DNA of 64,000 nucleotides. Source: CBDCVN01 sp965223045 (GTDB taxonomy: Bacteria; Deinococcota; Deinococci; Deinococcales; Trueperaceae). How positions within the stretch are numbered: position 1 is the first letter of the stretch; each line of letters starts with the position of its first letter. Location of the stretch: NCBI GenBank assembly GCA_965223045.1, contig CBDCVN010000013.1, positions 868,001-932,000 on the forward strand, written 5' to 3'. A program made the translations under genes and the position numbers. Below the pieces are notes generated by a model. That model saw only the letters and a program-made list of their open reading frames with translations. It did not search any database and was not told the DNA's origin. Positions 44,351 to 53,431 of the stretch are shown here, piece after piece.

Positions 44351-47021
44351 AGAGATGATCCTGTAGGAATACCATTTTCAAATATAATTCATGAGGGCGT
44401 ATTACCTAAAGAAGTTGATTTATCCTCTTCATTTCCAACACCTATTGATCAGAAGCAACAGAATTCATGTGTTGCTATGGCTTTGTCTTATCTCATATCA
44501 TTTTATGAAGCAGAAAAGAATGATGGAGAAATAAAAAGATTTAGTCCTTCTTACATTTACAATCAAATTCGAGAGGGAGAAGAAGGTTGCGGAGAAGGTT
44601 CTTATTTAATTAATGGACTTAATCTTTTGATAAAAGAAGGCTTAGCTCCTTTAGAGAACTTTCCCTACTCAGGTAATTTTAACGATTGCCTTTCAATACC
44701 CAATGAGTCCATCAAAGCAATAGCGAGCAACTATCGTATTGGTGATTTTAGTCAAGTAAATGTTAAGGATTCTCTTATCATGAAAGCTCACCTAGCATTA
44801 CGGAAACCATTTGTTGTAGCTATAGAAGTCCACCCTACCAACTTTCCAGAATTTCAAGGAAGTGAACCTTATAAATATAGAAACTCTAGTACAAGGCTGT
44901 TACATGTTTTAGTTGTTATTGGCTATAGTGAAGATAGAGATGCATTTAGAGTACTAAACTCTTGGGTTGATAGGGATGGACGTGCTTGGGGTGAGGAGGG
45001 ATATGCTTGGATTGATACAGAAACGCTTAGGCGTGTAGCTCTCTATGGGTTTCGTATATTAACAGAAGAAGAAATTGCTGCCGCAAAAAGCAAAGAAGAG
45101 CAACTTAGAATAGAAGCTGAAAAACTTGCAGAGGAAAAGTCAAATATATCTTTGGCAAGAAACCTTGGCTTTGTAGCTCGTGATACTGATTCGGCAGAGA
45201 CTACTTCTGATCTAAGACTACTTTTGGCAAAGCAAGCTGCTGATATTTATGATGTGCCTGAAAGTTATCGAGATACTCTTGTGCCTATTTTACAGAACAT
45301 TAATCCTGATATTAGTGCTTATAGAACAAATAACACATTTGCCTTTATTCCAAACAAAAAAACTATGGTAAGTGCTTCTCCTGATGGTAGTCTTTCATTT
45401 TGGGATATTGCTACAGGAAAAGTTATTAAAGTAACTGAAAAAGCCCATAAGGATGTAGTTAGGGATTTTGAATATATACCAGAAGCAGATGTACTGGTAA
45501 CAGTTGGTAGGTTTGGCACAGTAGCTTTTTGGCGAGACACAACGGGAGAAATGATAAGCGAAATTCACAAAGCACATGGGGATGGAGTTTCCAGCTTTGA
45601 ATATTTACCAGAAGCAGATGTGCTGGTAATACTTGGTAAGGATGGCACAATGTTTTTTTGGCGAGGCACAACGGGAGAAATGATAAGCGAAATTCAAAAG
45701 GCTCATGAGAGTAGAGTTTCCAGCTTTGAATATTTACCAGAAGCAGATGTGCTGGTAACACTTGGTAAGGATGGCACGGTAATTTTCTGGCAAGGCACAA
45801 CAGGAGAAATGATAAACAAAGTTCAAAAAGCCCATGAGGATGTAGTTGACGACTTTGAATATTTACCAGAAGCAGATGTACTAGTAACAAGCAGCTCGGG
45901 TAACGTAGTAGTTTTTTGGCGAGGCACAACAGGAGAAGAAATAAGCGAAATTCGAAAAGCCCACGAGGATAAAGTTAATGGCTTTGAATATATACCAGAA
46001 GCAGATGTGCTAGTAACAAGCAGTGATGATGGTACAATAGCTTTCTGGCAAGGTACAACAGGAGAAATAATAAGCGGAATTCAAAAAGTTTATGAGGATG
46101 GAGTTTACATCTTTGAATATATAACAGAAGCAGATGTACTGGTAATAGGTGATGGGAATGGCACAGTAGTTCTATGGCGAGGTACAACAGGAGAAGTAAT
46201 AAGCGGAATTCAAAAAGCTCATGAGGATGGAGTTGACAGCTTTGAATATTTACCAGAGGTAGATTTACTGGTAACAGGTGGTTATGATGGCAAAGTGGTT
46301 CTTTGGCAAGGCACAACAGGAGAAATAGTAAGTGAGGCTCAAATAGGTCATCAGGATGGGATTCGGGACATTGAATATATGCCAGAAGCAGATGTGCTTG
46401 TAACAAAGGGTTATGGTGGCAAAGTAGTTTTTTGGCGAGGCACAACAGGAGAAGAAATAAGTGAAACTCAAAGACTCAATGAGGATAGAGTTAGTAGCAT
46501 TGACTATTTGCCAGAAGCAGATGTATTGGTAACAGGTGGTTATGATGGCACAGTAATTTTTTGGCAAGGTACAACAGGAGAAGAAATAAGCGAAACTCAA
46601 ATAGCCTATGAGGGTGGGTTTTGGAGCGTTGACTATTTACCAGAAACAGATGTGCTGATAACAAGTGTTTGGGATGGCACAGTATTTTTCTGGCGTGGCA
46701 CAACAGGAGAAATGATAAGCGAAATTCAAAAAGCCCATGAGGGCGGGGTTAACAAATTTGAATATTTACCAGAAGTAGATGTACTGGTAACATTTGGTAA
46801 GGATGGCACAGTAGTTTTTTGGCGAGGCACAACAGGAGAAATGACAAGCAAAGCTCAAAAAGCCCATGAGGATGGGGTTTGGGGCATTGAATATTTACCA
46901 GAAGCAGATGTATTGGTAACACGTGGTTATGATGGCACAGTAATTTTCTGGCGAGGCACAACAAGAGAAATGATAAGCAAAGCTCAAAAAGGCCATGAGG
47001 ATGTAGTTTGGAGAATTGAAT
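44351..47021 (+). pseudogene. Papain-like peptidase fused to long WD40-type repeat array, 5' and middle part
   Basis: The frame is open from the IS5-like end. The first ATG is 44477, but the catalytic region begins before it: Gln then Cys at 44468 (QKQQNSCVAMALSYLISFYE), His in TRLLHVLVVIGYSE, Asn-Ser-Trp in RVLNSWVDRDG. This is a C1 papain-like domain of about 230 residues. After a charged linker come 13 WD40-like units of 43 aa (consensus EYLPEADVLVTGGxDGTVVFW followed by RGTTGE), encoded by near-identical 129-bp DNA repeats. The N-terminus (signal, propeptide) was removed by IS debris. The array is split at 47021 by a 1713-bp IS and resumes at 49741. Confidence 0.8.
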
Positions 47022-47158
47022 CTCAACTTTTGCAGTGAGGCCTTTGCGATGTCAGGAAAACGAAAATAGGCTAATATCCGATAAAGCAAATTGTTACTAA
47101 TCTTCACATTATGAATAACACCTCCTAAAATGTATAAACACACCGTGGAGGTGATTAT

Positions 47159-48568
47159 ATGGTACCCCTGCTTGATTACCCTGAAGTTGTTAAGCATTAT
47201 GAACATTTCTTTAAAGATATTTTCTCTGATTCAGCCATGACACAGTTCAAACGTTATATAAGTGGACTTATTGTTTCAGAAAACAAAACCGTTGAGGGGA
47301 TTAATCGCTTGATTATTTTTGAGAACCGTGATCAAAGCAGCCTTAATCGCTTGTTAAACAAAAGCCCTTTTAGTGAAGAGAAACTAAACCAAAAACGTTT
47401 AGACCTTTTAGCAAGTCTGGAAGGTACTCGTTTCAAACCTAAAGGTGTGTTAAGTATAGATGATACTTTGCTTGAGCATTATGGCAAACACTTTAAAGGC
47501 ATAGCAAAACTTTATGATTCTAGTAAAGGATGCCATGTTTGGGCGCACCATTTGGTAGGGTTACACTATAGTGACGATCAAACTGACTATCCAGTAGAAT
47601 TTGAATTATGGAAACCCGCTGACCTTGAGAAAATAGAGGAGGGGCTGCCAGAGCTAGGTATTCCCATCAAGGAAAGTAAGCTAGAACTGAAAAAGACTAA
47701 TGAAGCAAAATGGCGACAGTACTTGATAAGATTATGGAGAAGGCATCAAAACAAAGATGGTGTCACAGATTTGTATGAAAGCAAGTTTCACATTGCAAAA
47801 AGATTGCTATCTAAATGGAAGGAAAGTAATCCAAGGATGAAACTGCCTATAGTATTTGATAAATGGTATACAGCAGCTCCTTTTTGTCGTTTCATTGACA
47901 AGGAACTTAAACTTCCCTATGTAGGAACACTTTGTGCAGATGATAAAGTAATTGTAAATGGGCAAGAAGAAACAATTAAAGACTTCAGTCAGAGACTTAA
48001 AAAAGAGCATTTCGATAATTTAAGTGAGGAGAAGAAGCCAGTTTTCCGTAAAATAACCATTTCCTACAAGGGAAAGAAAGAAAGGTACTACAGTTTTTGT
48101 TGCACGATTAAGGTTAAGAATTTTGGGAAGCAAAGATTAGTTATCAATTACAGAGAGGAAGAATTGAAGGGTGAGCCATATGCATTAATTTCAAATTGCT
48201 TAAAATGGCAATCAGCAGGAATAACAAGAATCAGACGCCATAGGTGGCCAATTGAAGTATATCATGAAGAAGGTAAGGCAGAAGGTTTGGACCAGTATCA
48301 GGTACGGGATATTGAAGCGATATGCAGACATATTAGCTTTGTTGCCGTAGTTTACAGCTTATTGCGAGCCATACCTCATGATCAGGACCTCTTAAAAAAG
48401 CTTCAAAATCAACTCAAGGTAGAAATTGAAGGTAGTAACTCCCATTGGTGTCGAGTAGCAAAAGCACAGAGCTTGTGGAGTTTGGCAAGTTTCATAAGTG
48501 CTGGATTAGTAAAAGGGCAAACACTTGAAAGTTTGATGGCACCTATTTTAGCTGCTGTCTGCTACTAG
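47159..48568 (+). CDS. DDE transposase of the 1713-bp IS, copy 2
   Basis: 469 aa, same protein as in copies 1 and 3. The nested IS5-like insertion lies downstream of its stop codon and so does not break it. Confidence 0.88.
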   Translation: MVPLLDYPEVVKHYEHFFKDIFSDSAMTQFKRYISGLIVSENKTVEGINRLIIFENRDQSSLNRLLNKSPFSEEKLNQKRLDLLASLEGTRFKPKGVLSIDDTLLEHYGKHFKGIAKLYDSSKGCHVWAHHLVGLHYSDDQTDYPVEFELWKPADLEKIEEGLPELGIPIKESKLELKKTNEAKWRQYLIRLWRRHQNKDGVTDLYESKFHIAKRLLSKWKESNPRMKLPIVFDKWYTAAPFCRFIDKELKLPYVGTLCADDKVIVNGQEETIKDFSQRLKKEHFDNLSEEKKPVFRKITISYKGKKERYYSFCCTIKVKNFGKQRLVINYREEELKGEPYALISNCLKWQSAGITRIRRHRWPIEVYHEEGKAEGLDQYQVRDIEAICRHISFVAVVYSLLRAIPHDQDLLKKLQNQLKVEIEGSNSHWCRVAKAQSLWSLASFISAGLVKGQTLESLMAPILAAVCY

Positions 48569-48705
48569 AAAGCGTTTATTTAAAAATCCAATTGCTTTTT
48601 GAGTCCTTTTTAATTTACTATTTAGGTCTTTTAGGTTTTCTTTGTTCCTTTACTGATGATTTTTCCTTTGAGAATTGCTATAATTAGTTGAGTGAACTAA
48701 TATTA

Positions 48706-49706
48706 GAGTTGTTCGGAAATAGCCAAATCAGCTAAAATAGTAGCTAGTATGGTAGTTTTCAAAACCAGAAGTGACAGACAAGTAAGAGCCTTGACAGGTT
48801 TGCCTGAAGAAAAGATAAATGAGTTAGAGACAGTGTTTGAAGAGGTATATGAGGAGCGAAGTCAAAAAGACTATGAAGAACAACAAGCTAAAGGGGAAAG
48901 AGAACGATCTAGGGGAGGAGGAAGAAAAAGTAAACTTCCTTCTACTAAACACAAACTCGAATTTATTCTCTACTACCTGAAAAGTTATCCTACAATGGAT
49001 GAATTAGCAGAGAAGTTTGATATGTCTCGTTCCAGTGCACACTATTGGGTACATAAGCTGCTGCCAATTCTCTCAGCAGCCTTGGCAAAATTAGGTATGT
49101 TGCCTAAGAGAGAGTTCAATACACCTGAGGAGTTAAAAGAAGCGCTTGAAGAAGCAAGAAAAATACTGATTGATGCTACAGAAAGGAAACATAGACGCCC
49201 TAGTGAAGAAGAAAAGCAGGAGGAGCTATATAGTGGAAAAAAGAAGGGTCACACGGTAAAAAACACAATAATAGCAACAGGAAGAAAGGTAATAATCTAT
49301 GTAGGAAGGACATTTGCTGGGCGGAGACATGACTATGGGATGTTTAAGGAGGAGTTTCCACCTAAACAAGGCTGGCTGAAAGAGGAGGGAAAAAGAGCAA
49401 ATCTAGACTCAGGTTATCAAGGTATAAACAAGGATTATGGGATAGGAGCAGCGATACCAAAGAAAAAGCCAAGGAAGAGTAAAAAGAATCCTAATCCAGA
49501 GCTAACAGAAGCAGAGAAGGAGAGGAATAAAAGGCTGGGCAAAGCAAGGATATATGTAGAACATGCCATAGGAGGTATGAAACGCTTTAATATACTAGTG
49601 CATGCCTTTCGGAATCGCAAGGCAGGTTTTGCAGATAGCGTTATAGCTGTCTGTGGGGGGCTTTGGAATTTTTTGATTGTTTAAACTATTTATTTCCGAA
49701 CAACTC
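48706..49706 (+). mobile_element. IS5-like (DDE_Tnp_4) element nested in the 1713-bp IS
   Basis: Terminal repeats GAGTTGTTCGGAAATA and its complement TATTTCCGAACAACTC. Comparison with copies 1 and 3 of the host IS shows a 3-5 bp duplication (ATT/TATTA) at the insertion point. Length about 1 kb. Confidence 0.92.
48749..49684 (+). CDS. IS5-like transposase (DDE_Tnp_4 / HTH_Tnp_4 type)
   Basis: 311 aa. N-terminal HTH-type region (YPTMDELAEKFDMSRSSAHY), then the DDE core: LIDATERKHRRP (Asp), ANLDSGYQGINKDYG (Asp), YVEHAIGGMKRFNIL (Glu). The basic linker is Arg/Lys-rich. The frame is intact; a truncated relative lies at 44107-44349. Confidence 0.92.
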   Translation: MVVFKTRSDRQVRALTGLPEEKINELETVFEEVYEERSQKDYEEQQAKGERERSRGGGRKSKLPSTKHKLEFILYYLKSYPTMDELAEKFDMSRSSAHYWVHKLLPILSAALAKLGMLPKREFNTPEELKEALEEARKILIDATERKHRRPSEEEKQEELYSGKKKGHTVKNTIIATGRKVIIYVGRTFAGRRHDYGMFKEEFPPKQGWLKEEGKRANLDSGYQGINKDYGIGAAIPKKKPRKSKKNPNPELTEAEKERNKRLGKARIYVEHAIGGMKRFNILVHAFRNRKAGFADSVIAVCGGLWNFLIV

Positions 49707-49740
49707 TATTACTAACATACTCACTACTGCCAAAGTTGAG

Positions 49741-50542
49741 TTGAATATATACTAGAAGCAGATGTATTGGTAACGGGTGGTAAGGATGGCACAGTAGTTT
49801 TCTGGCGAGGCACAACAGGAGAAATGATAAGCAAGGCTCAAAAAACCCATGAGGGTGGAGTTTGGAGAATTGAGTATATACCAGAAATAGACGTACTGGT
49901 AACAGTTGGTAAGTATGGTACAGTAGTTTTTTGGCGAGGTGCAACAGGAGAAATAATAAGCAAAACTCAAAAAGCCTATGAGGATGAATTTTGGAGCATT
50001 GAATATATACCAGAAACAGATTTACTGGTAACAGGTGGTGGGGATGGTACAGTAATCTTTTGGTGAGGCACAACAGGAGAAATGATAAGCGAAGCTCAAA
50101 AAGGCTATGAGGATGGAAGTGCGAGGATTGAATATATACCAGAAACAGATTTACTGGTAACAGGTGGTGGGGATGGTACAGTAGTTTTTTGGCGAGGCAC
50201 AACAGGGGAAATGATAAACGAAGCTCAAGAAGTTCATGAGCTTGGGGTTTGGGGCATTGAATATATACCAGAAGCAGATATATTGGTAACAAGTGGTGGG
50301 GGTGGTACAGTAGTTTTTTGGCGAGGTGCAACAGGAGAAATAATAAGCGAAGCCCAAAAAACTCATGAGGGTGGAGTTACGAGCATTGAATATTTACCAG
50401 AAACAGGTTTACTGGTAACAGGTGGTGGGAATGGCACAGTAGTTTTTTGGCGAGGCACAACAGGAGAAATGACAGGCAAAGCTCAAAAAGCCCATGAGGA
50501 TGGGGTTTGGAGCATTGAATATTTACCAAAAGCAAATATATT
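49741..50542 (+). pseudogene. Peptidase/WD40 gene, 3' part, with nonsense mutation and truncated end
   Basis: Continues the array in the same frame as 44351-47021 (codon TAT completed across the IS). Units 14-19 plus a partial unit follow. A CGA-to-TGA change gives an in-frame stop at 50064-50066 (...VIFW-stop-GTTGE), after which the repeats continue perfectly. The last unit is cut at about 50542 by the inverted-repeat segment, so the native end is absent. The gene is therefore dead here. Confidence 0.78.
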
Positions 50543-50634
50543 ACGCATTTTGTCATCAAAAAGTAGGGGTTTTGACCCCCAAAATCTCGTGCTGTTTGAG
50601 GTTTTAGGGCAAAATTAAAATTTATAAAAAATGG

Positions 50635-50937
50635 CTACACACTGACCCCCATCAGGCCTAGAGCATATTTCTGCCCTCCGTTTGGAACAGTGTTCCAGCA
50701 AATGAACATTTCACCAGTCCTAATTCCACTTCTGGCCGTCAGGTTAAGTGTTTTAGCTACCCTCGCAAGTGCCTGACCTTTTCCCCAATTCTTCTTGTAT
50801 TTCTTTAATAATGATCCTGAACGTTTTTGTATGTGTCCTTGGACATAATCCCGAAGGTGGATGCCATGCATTATACCTACAGCCTTACCTGTTTGGATAC
50901 ACTGGACTTTAAAATGTGTATTTATCGTAGCAGACAT
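50635..50937 (-). pseudogene. Transposase C-terminal remnant, left arm
   Basis: An open frame of 100 codons. The last ~45 residues (ARVAKTLNLTARSGI, then NTVPNGGQKYALGLMGV) align with the right-arm remnant. The form -xQKxxLxLMGV-stop recalls the C-terminus of IS1634-type transposases. The first half has no recognisable match and may be scrambled. Confidence 0.45.
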
Positions 50938-50998
50938 CAGTGGCTATACTATAAAAAATAAAACCTTGCTGTGTCAAGGATATGCTATGGCTACTTGA

Positions 50999-51211
50999 AA
51001 AAAGCAAAAAAATCATGATATCGACTTTGGTAACAGGGTTTTTAGAGGCAAAAGTGGCGTTTTTTGGGTACAACTTGCGGTACAAGTAATAGAAACACTG
51101 AAAACAATCACCAGAAATAGAATTGAAACAAATGGAATGTCTTTTTATCGGAACACTGTTCCAGACGAAGAGCAAAAATATATCTTAGACCTGATGGGGG
51201 TCGAGATGTAG
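50999..51211 (+). pseudogene. Transposase C-terminal remnant, right arm
   Basis: A frame with no good start codon, open from just after a TGA at about 50998: GKSGVFWVQLAVQVIETLKT, then NTVPDEEQKYILDLMGVEM-stop. The pattern (VIETLKTITRNRIETNG) is like the tail of IS1634-family transposases. No complete element of this type is in the window. Confidence 0.5.
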
Positions 51212-51279
51212 CCATTTTTTATAAAAAATAATTTCACCCTAAAACCTCAAATAGCACGGGATTTTAGGGGTCAAAAACC

Positions 51280-52023
51280 CTACTTTTTGATGACAAAATG
51301 CGTTATAGTTATTTCTTCCACATAGTCAAGGGAGAGGCACTCGTCAGCAATATGTGGCTTGATAGCGGAACAATCAGCTCGACTTGTATGAGATACAGAC
51401 CGATATATCAGTGCGCCTAATTCTGTAGGATATTTCGTTATCTTGTTCTTCGGTGGTGTTATGTAATCTTGTATCATTACTTCGGAAATAGCAGAAGTTA
51501 TTTTGTACTGACTAGAGTACGTTTTATGTATTGGTTGTGTGAACTTTGTTCCAAAGAACGAGTATATCAGGTCTTTTTCTGGAGATGGAGCTTCTGTTTC
51601 TTGCTCGGGGAAAATTTCTACGCATATAATAGGTTTTACAATTGACCACCTCGATATGTAAATGACATGATTTCCCTTTTCAAGATTGAGCTCATCAGGG
51701 ATTACTCTTGAGTATGAACTGCCATAGAACATTGCCTTGTTGGGTGGATTACAACGTTGGAAGTCTAGAGCTAAGTTATTAGGTGGGTAGGTTAGTTTAG
51801 ACACTTCCATAGGTTTGTTTTTGTGTTCTACTCCACGGTATATGTGGTTACCTGTATCTCTACTAATTTTCATTTTCTTTGGTGTGAACTGTACAAGATG
51901 GAGCATACGTTGAACCTGTTGCTTTATATACTCATAGTCAGTTTTCTCCAAATCCATATTGTTGAGTTCTTCAATGATTTTTCGTAGTTGGGATGTGTTG
52001 AGTGTAGTTTGCTTGGGTGTCAT
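51280..52023 (-). CDS. RES-domain-like protein
   Basis: A 247-aa protein. Residues about 65-235 show RES features: HIYRGVEH (Arg), RCNPPNKAMFYGSSYSRV, and a C-terminal YPTELGALIYRSVSHTSRAD like the Y.s..la.liyrSv segment of the family. RES proteins are often toxins that degrade NAD, normally paired with an Xre-type antitoxin; none is adjacent. The N-terminal ~60 residues are an extra helical part. The last codons and stop lie inside the right inverted arm (to 51303), so the native end may be altered. Confidence 0.6.
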   Translation of the reverse strand: MTPKQTTLNTSQLRKIIEELNNMDLEKTDYEYIKQQVQRMLHLVQFTPKKMKISRDTGNHIYRGVEHKNKPMEVSKLTYPPNNLALDFQRCNPPNKAMFYGSSYSRVIPDELNLEKGNHVIYISRWSIVKPIICVEIFPEQETEAPSPEKDLIYSFFGTKFTQPIHKTYSSQYKITSAISEVMIQDYITPPKNKITKYPTELGALIYRSVSHTSRADCSAIKPHIADECLSLDYVEEITITHFVIKK

Positions 52024-52275
52024 CTGTTAAACATTGTAATCAATATCGACGCACCTAAATTAAATTTTTTGAGTATGTTGTGTCGGTTGGTATTTTTTCG
52101 GAATTGCATGTTTAATGCCACAAATGTATTTTTGTTAGAGCTGTCACTATTTAGGCAAATTAATATGGTAGACCCTACTAAATGAGGAACATGATCACGA
52201 TAAACACGAGTAATTCACAACCTTTGAGGTAGCTCTACCATACTTAAGGTCTTATTTAGAGACAACTCTGTTGTT

Positions 52276-52422
52276 TTAAACTTTGGAGCTTTTAGGTAGC
52301 AAAGTTTTGCTTTCCATGTCTTTTATAAGATCCTGTGCATATGCTAATCTAAATCGGCTATCTGCGGATTCTCCCAATAATTTTGTGTGTGCTAATCGGG
52401 CAGTGAAAGAAGTCAGGATTTT
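52276..52422 (-). pseudogene. Orphan C-terminal fragment
   Basis: A 48-codon minus-strand frame between stops: TARLAHTKLLGESADSRFRL, then AYAQDLIKDMESKTLL. Helical and charged, protein-like composition but no start codon. The rest of 52024-52600 shows nothing else convincing. Confidence 0.3.
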
Positions 52423-52600
52423 TTACCCGTTAAGAAAAAACTTCTTTTTATTTAACTAAAGATAATCACGCTCTGAAGCTCGGAAAGTCCGTTGAGATCG
52501 TTTACATAAACTGGTTACAAAAATCAAAGTTACATAAAAGTTTAGTTACACCCTTTAATCTAACTTTTTTGCATAGGAAATATTGCTGTCACTTTACACT

Positions 52601-53374
52601 TTAAAATTTACCGCTGTTTACCCATTCCTCTTTCGGTGGTACTGGTTCTGCATTATCCCAATGCTCAACTATCTTGCTACCTTCGATACGAAATATATCA
52701 ACTTGTGCAAATGGTTGACCTTTTTGTGAGACCTTACAGAGTGTTGCAACAAAGTTACCCTGACCAATAAGTAAGACTACTTCTTCATATACTAACGCTT
52801 TGTCTTGTCCCAACAAAAGTGTTTTAAAGTGCTCAAGGCCATCAGGAATTTTAGCATTATGTTGAATGTACTTTTCACTCGATATATATTTACCAATATT
52901 CTCGAATCTTTTGCCTATGAGAACATCATTCATCAAATCACGAACTAATTGCTTGTTTTGCTCAGTTTTGTCTAGGTCAGTAATCGTTGTCATCCCATCA
53001 ATAGAGGTATGACCAGAAAGGGTTTTAGGAGTATATTCTGCAATCACATCCCAGTGCTCAATGATTTTGCTGTTTTCATCCGTATCAAAGAAATCAGTGG
53101 TGACCCACTTAGCTTCACCATCATTTAAAGATTGGTAAACATGGAGAAATACATATTGTCCATCTTCAATAGCACGCACAATTTGAATGTCTCGCTTTGG
53201 ATTTCTCTTAATAAATGGCTCAAAGAATTCTATAAACCCTTCAGTACCATCTCTAACACCAGTGCTATGTTGTGTATAGTGTTCACCAGTGTATTTTGTT
53301 ACGGCTTCTCTTACTTTTCCATCTCGAATACCTTCTAAATATAGGCCCTTAGCATTTTCAAGTTTACTACTCAT
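52601..53374 (-). CDS. Two-domain SnoaL-like protein (cytoplasmic)
   Basis: 257 aa from the ATG at 53374, with GGAGA upstream. It contains two tandem SnoaL/NTF2-like domains, each ending in a SKIIEHWD / SKIVEHWDN strand and each with a YTQHSTGV- or YIQHNAKIPDG-type segment. It is paralogous to the lipoprotein at 54521-55363. Such domains bind or modify small hydrophobic molecules; no substrate can be inferred. There is no signal peptide. Confidence 0.82.
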   Translation of the reverse strand: MSSKLENAKGLYLEGIRDGKVREAVTKYTGEHYTQHSTGVRDGTEGFIEFFEPFIKRNPKRDIQIVRAIEDGQYVFLHVYQSLNDGEAKWVTTDFFDTDENSKIIEHWDVIAEYTPKTLSGHTSIDGMTTITDLDKTEQNKQLVRDLMNDVLIGKRFENIGKYISSEKYIQHNAKIPDGLEHFKTLLLGQDKALVYEEVVLLIGQGNFVATLCKVSQKGQPFAQVDIFRIEGSKIVEHWDNAEPVPPKEEWVNSGKF

Positions 53375-53431
53375 TTTAAAATTCTCCAATCGTTGAATCT
53401 TTGTTATTTTCTGATTAAAGTTAGTTAAACT

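Larger units (their letters stand above)
47022..49740 (+). mobile_element. 1713-bp IS (IS701/IS4-like DDE), copy 2, interrupted by an IS5-like element
   Basis: Ends CTCAACTTTTGCAGTGAGG (47022) and CTACTGCCAAAGTTGAG (49740); target duplication TTGAAT at 47016-47021 and 49741-49746. Near its right end an IS5-like element sits at 48706-49706. Joining the WD40 frame across the IS (removing one TTGAAT) is in frame. Confidence 0.93.
50543..51303. repeat. 761-bp segment with 114-bp inverted arms (remnant of two IS 3' ends)
   Basis: 50543-50656 is the inverse of 51190-51303 with about ten differences; the outermost bases read ACGCATTTTGTCATC. Each arm carries the coding end of a related protein reading outward: QKYALGLMGVSV-stop on the left (minus) and QKYILDLMGVEM-stop on the right (plus). 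It looks like two IS 3' ends in inverted orientation with the middle deleted. Confidence 0.8.

Noticed and set aside
45459..50331. Long minus-strand frames antisense to the WD40 array (Leu/His/Pro-rich repeats)
   Set aside because: They arise from the periodic repeat sequence read backwards; composition is unlike real proteins.
44477..50542. Regular 129-bp direct repeats as a CRISPR array
   Set aside because: The repeats are coding (WD40-like units in one frame), have no spacers and are far too long for CRISPR.
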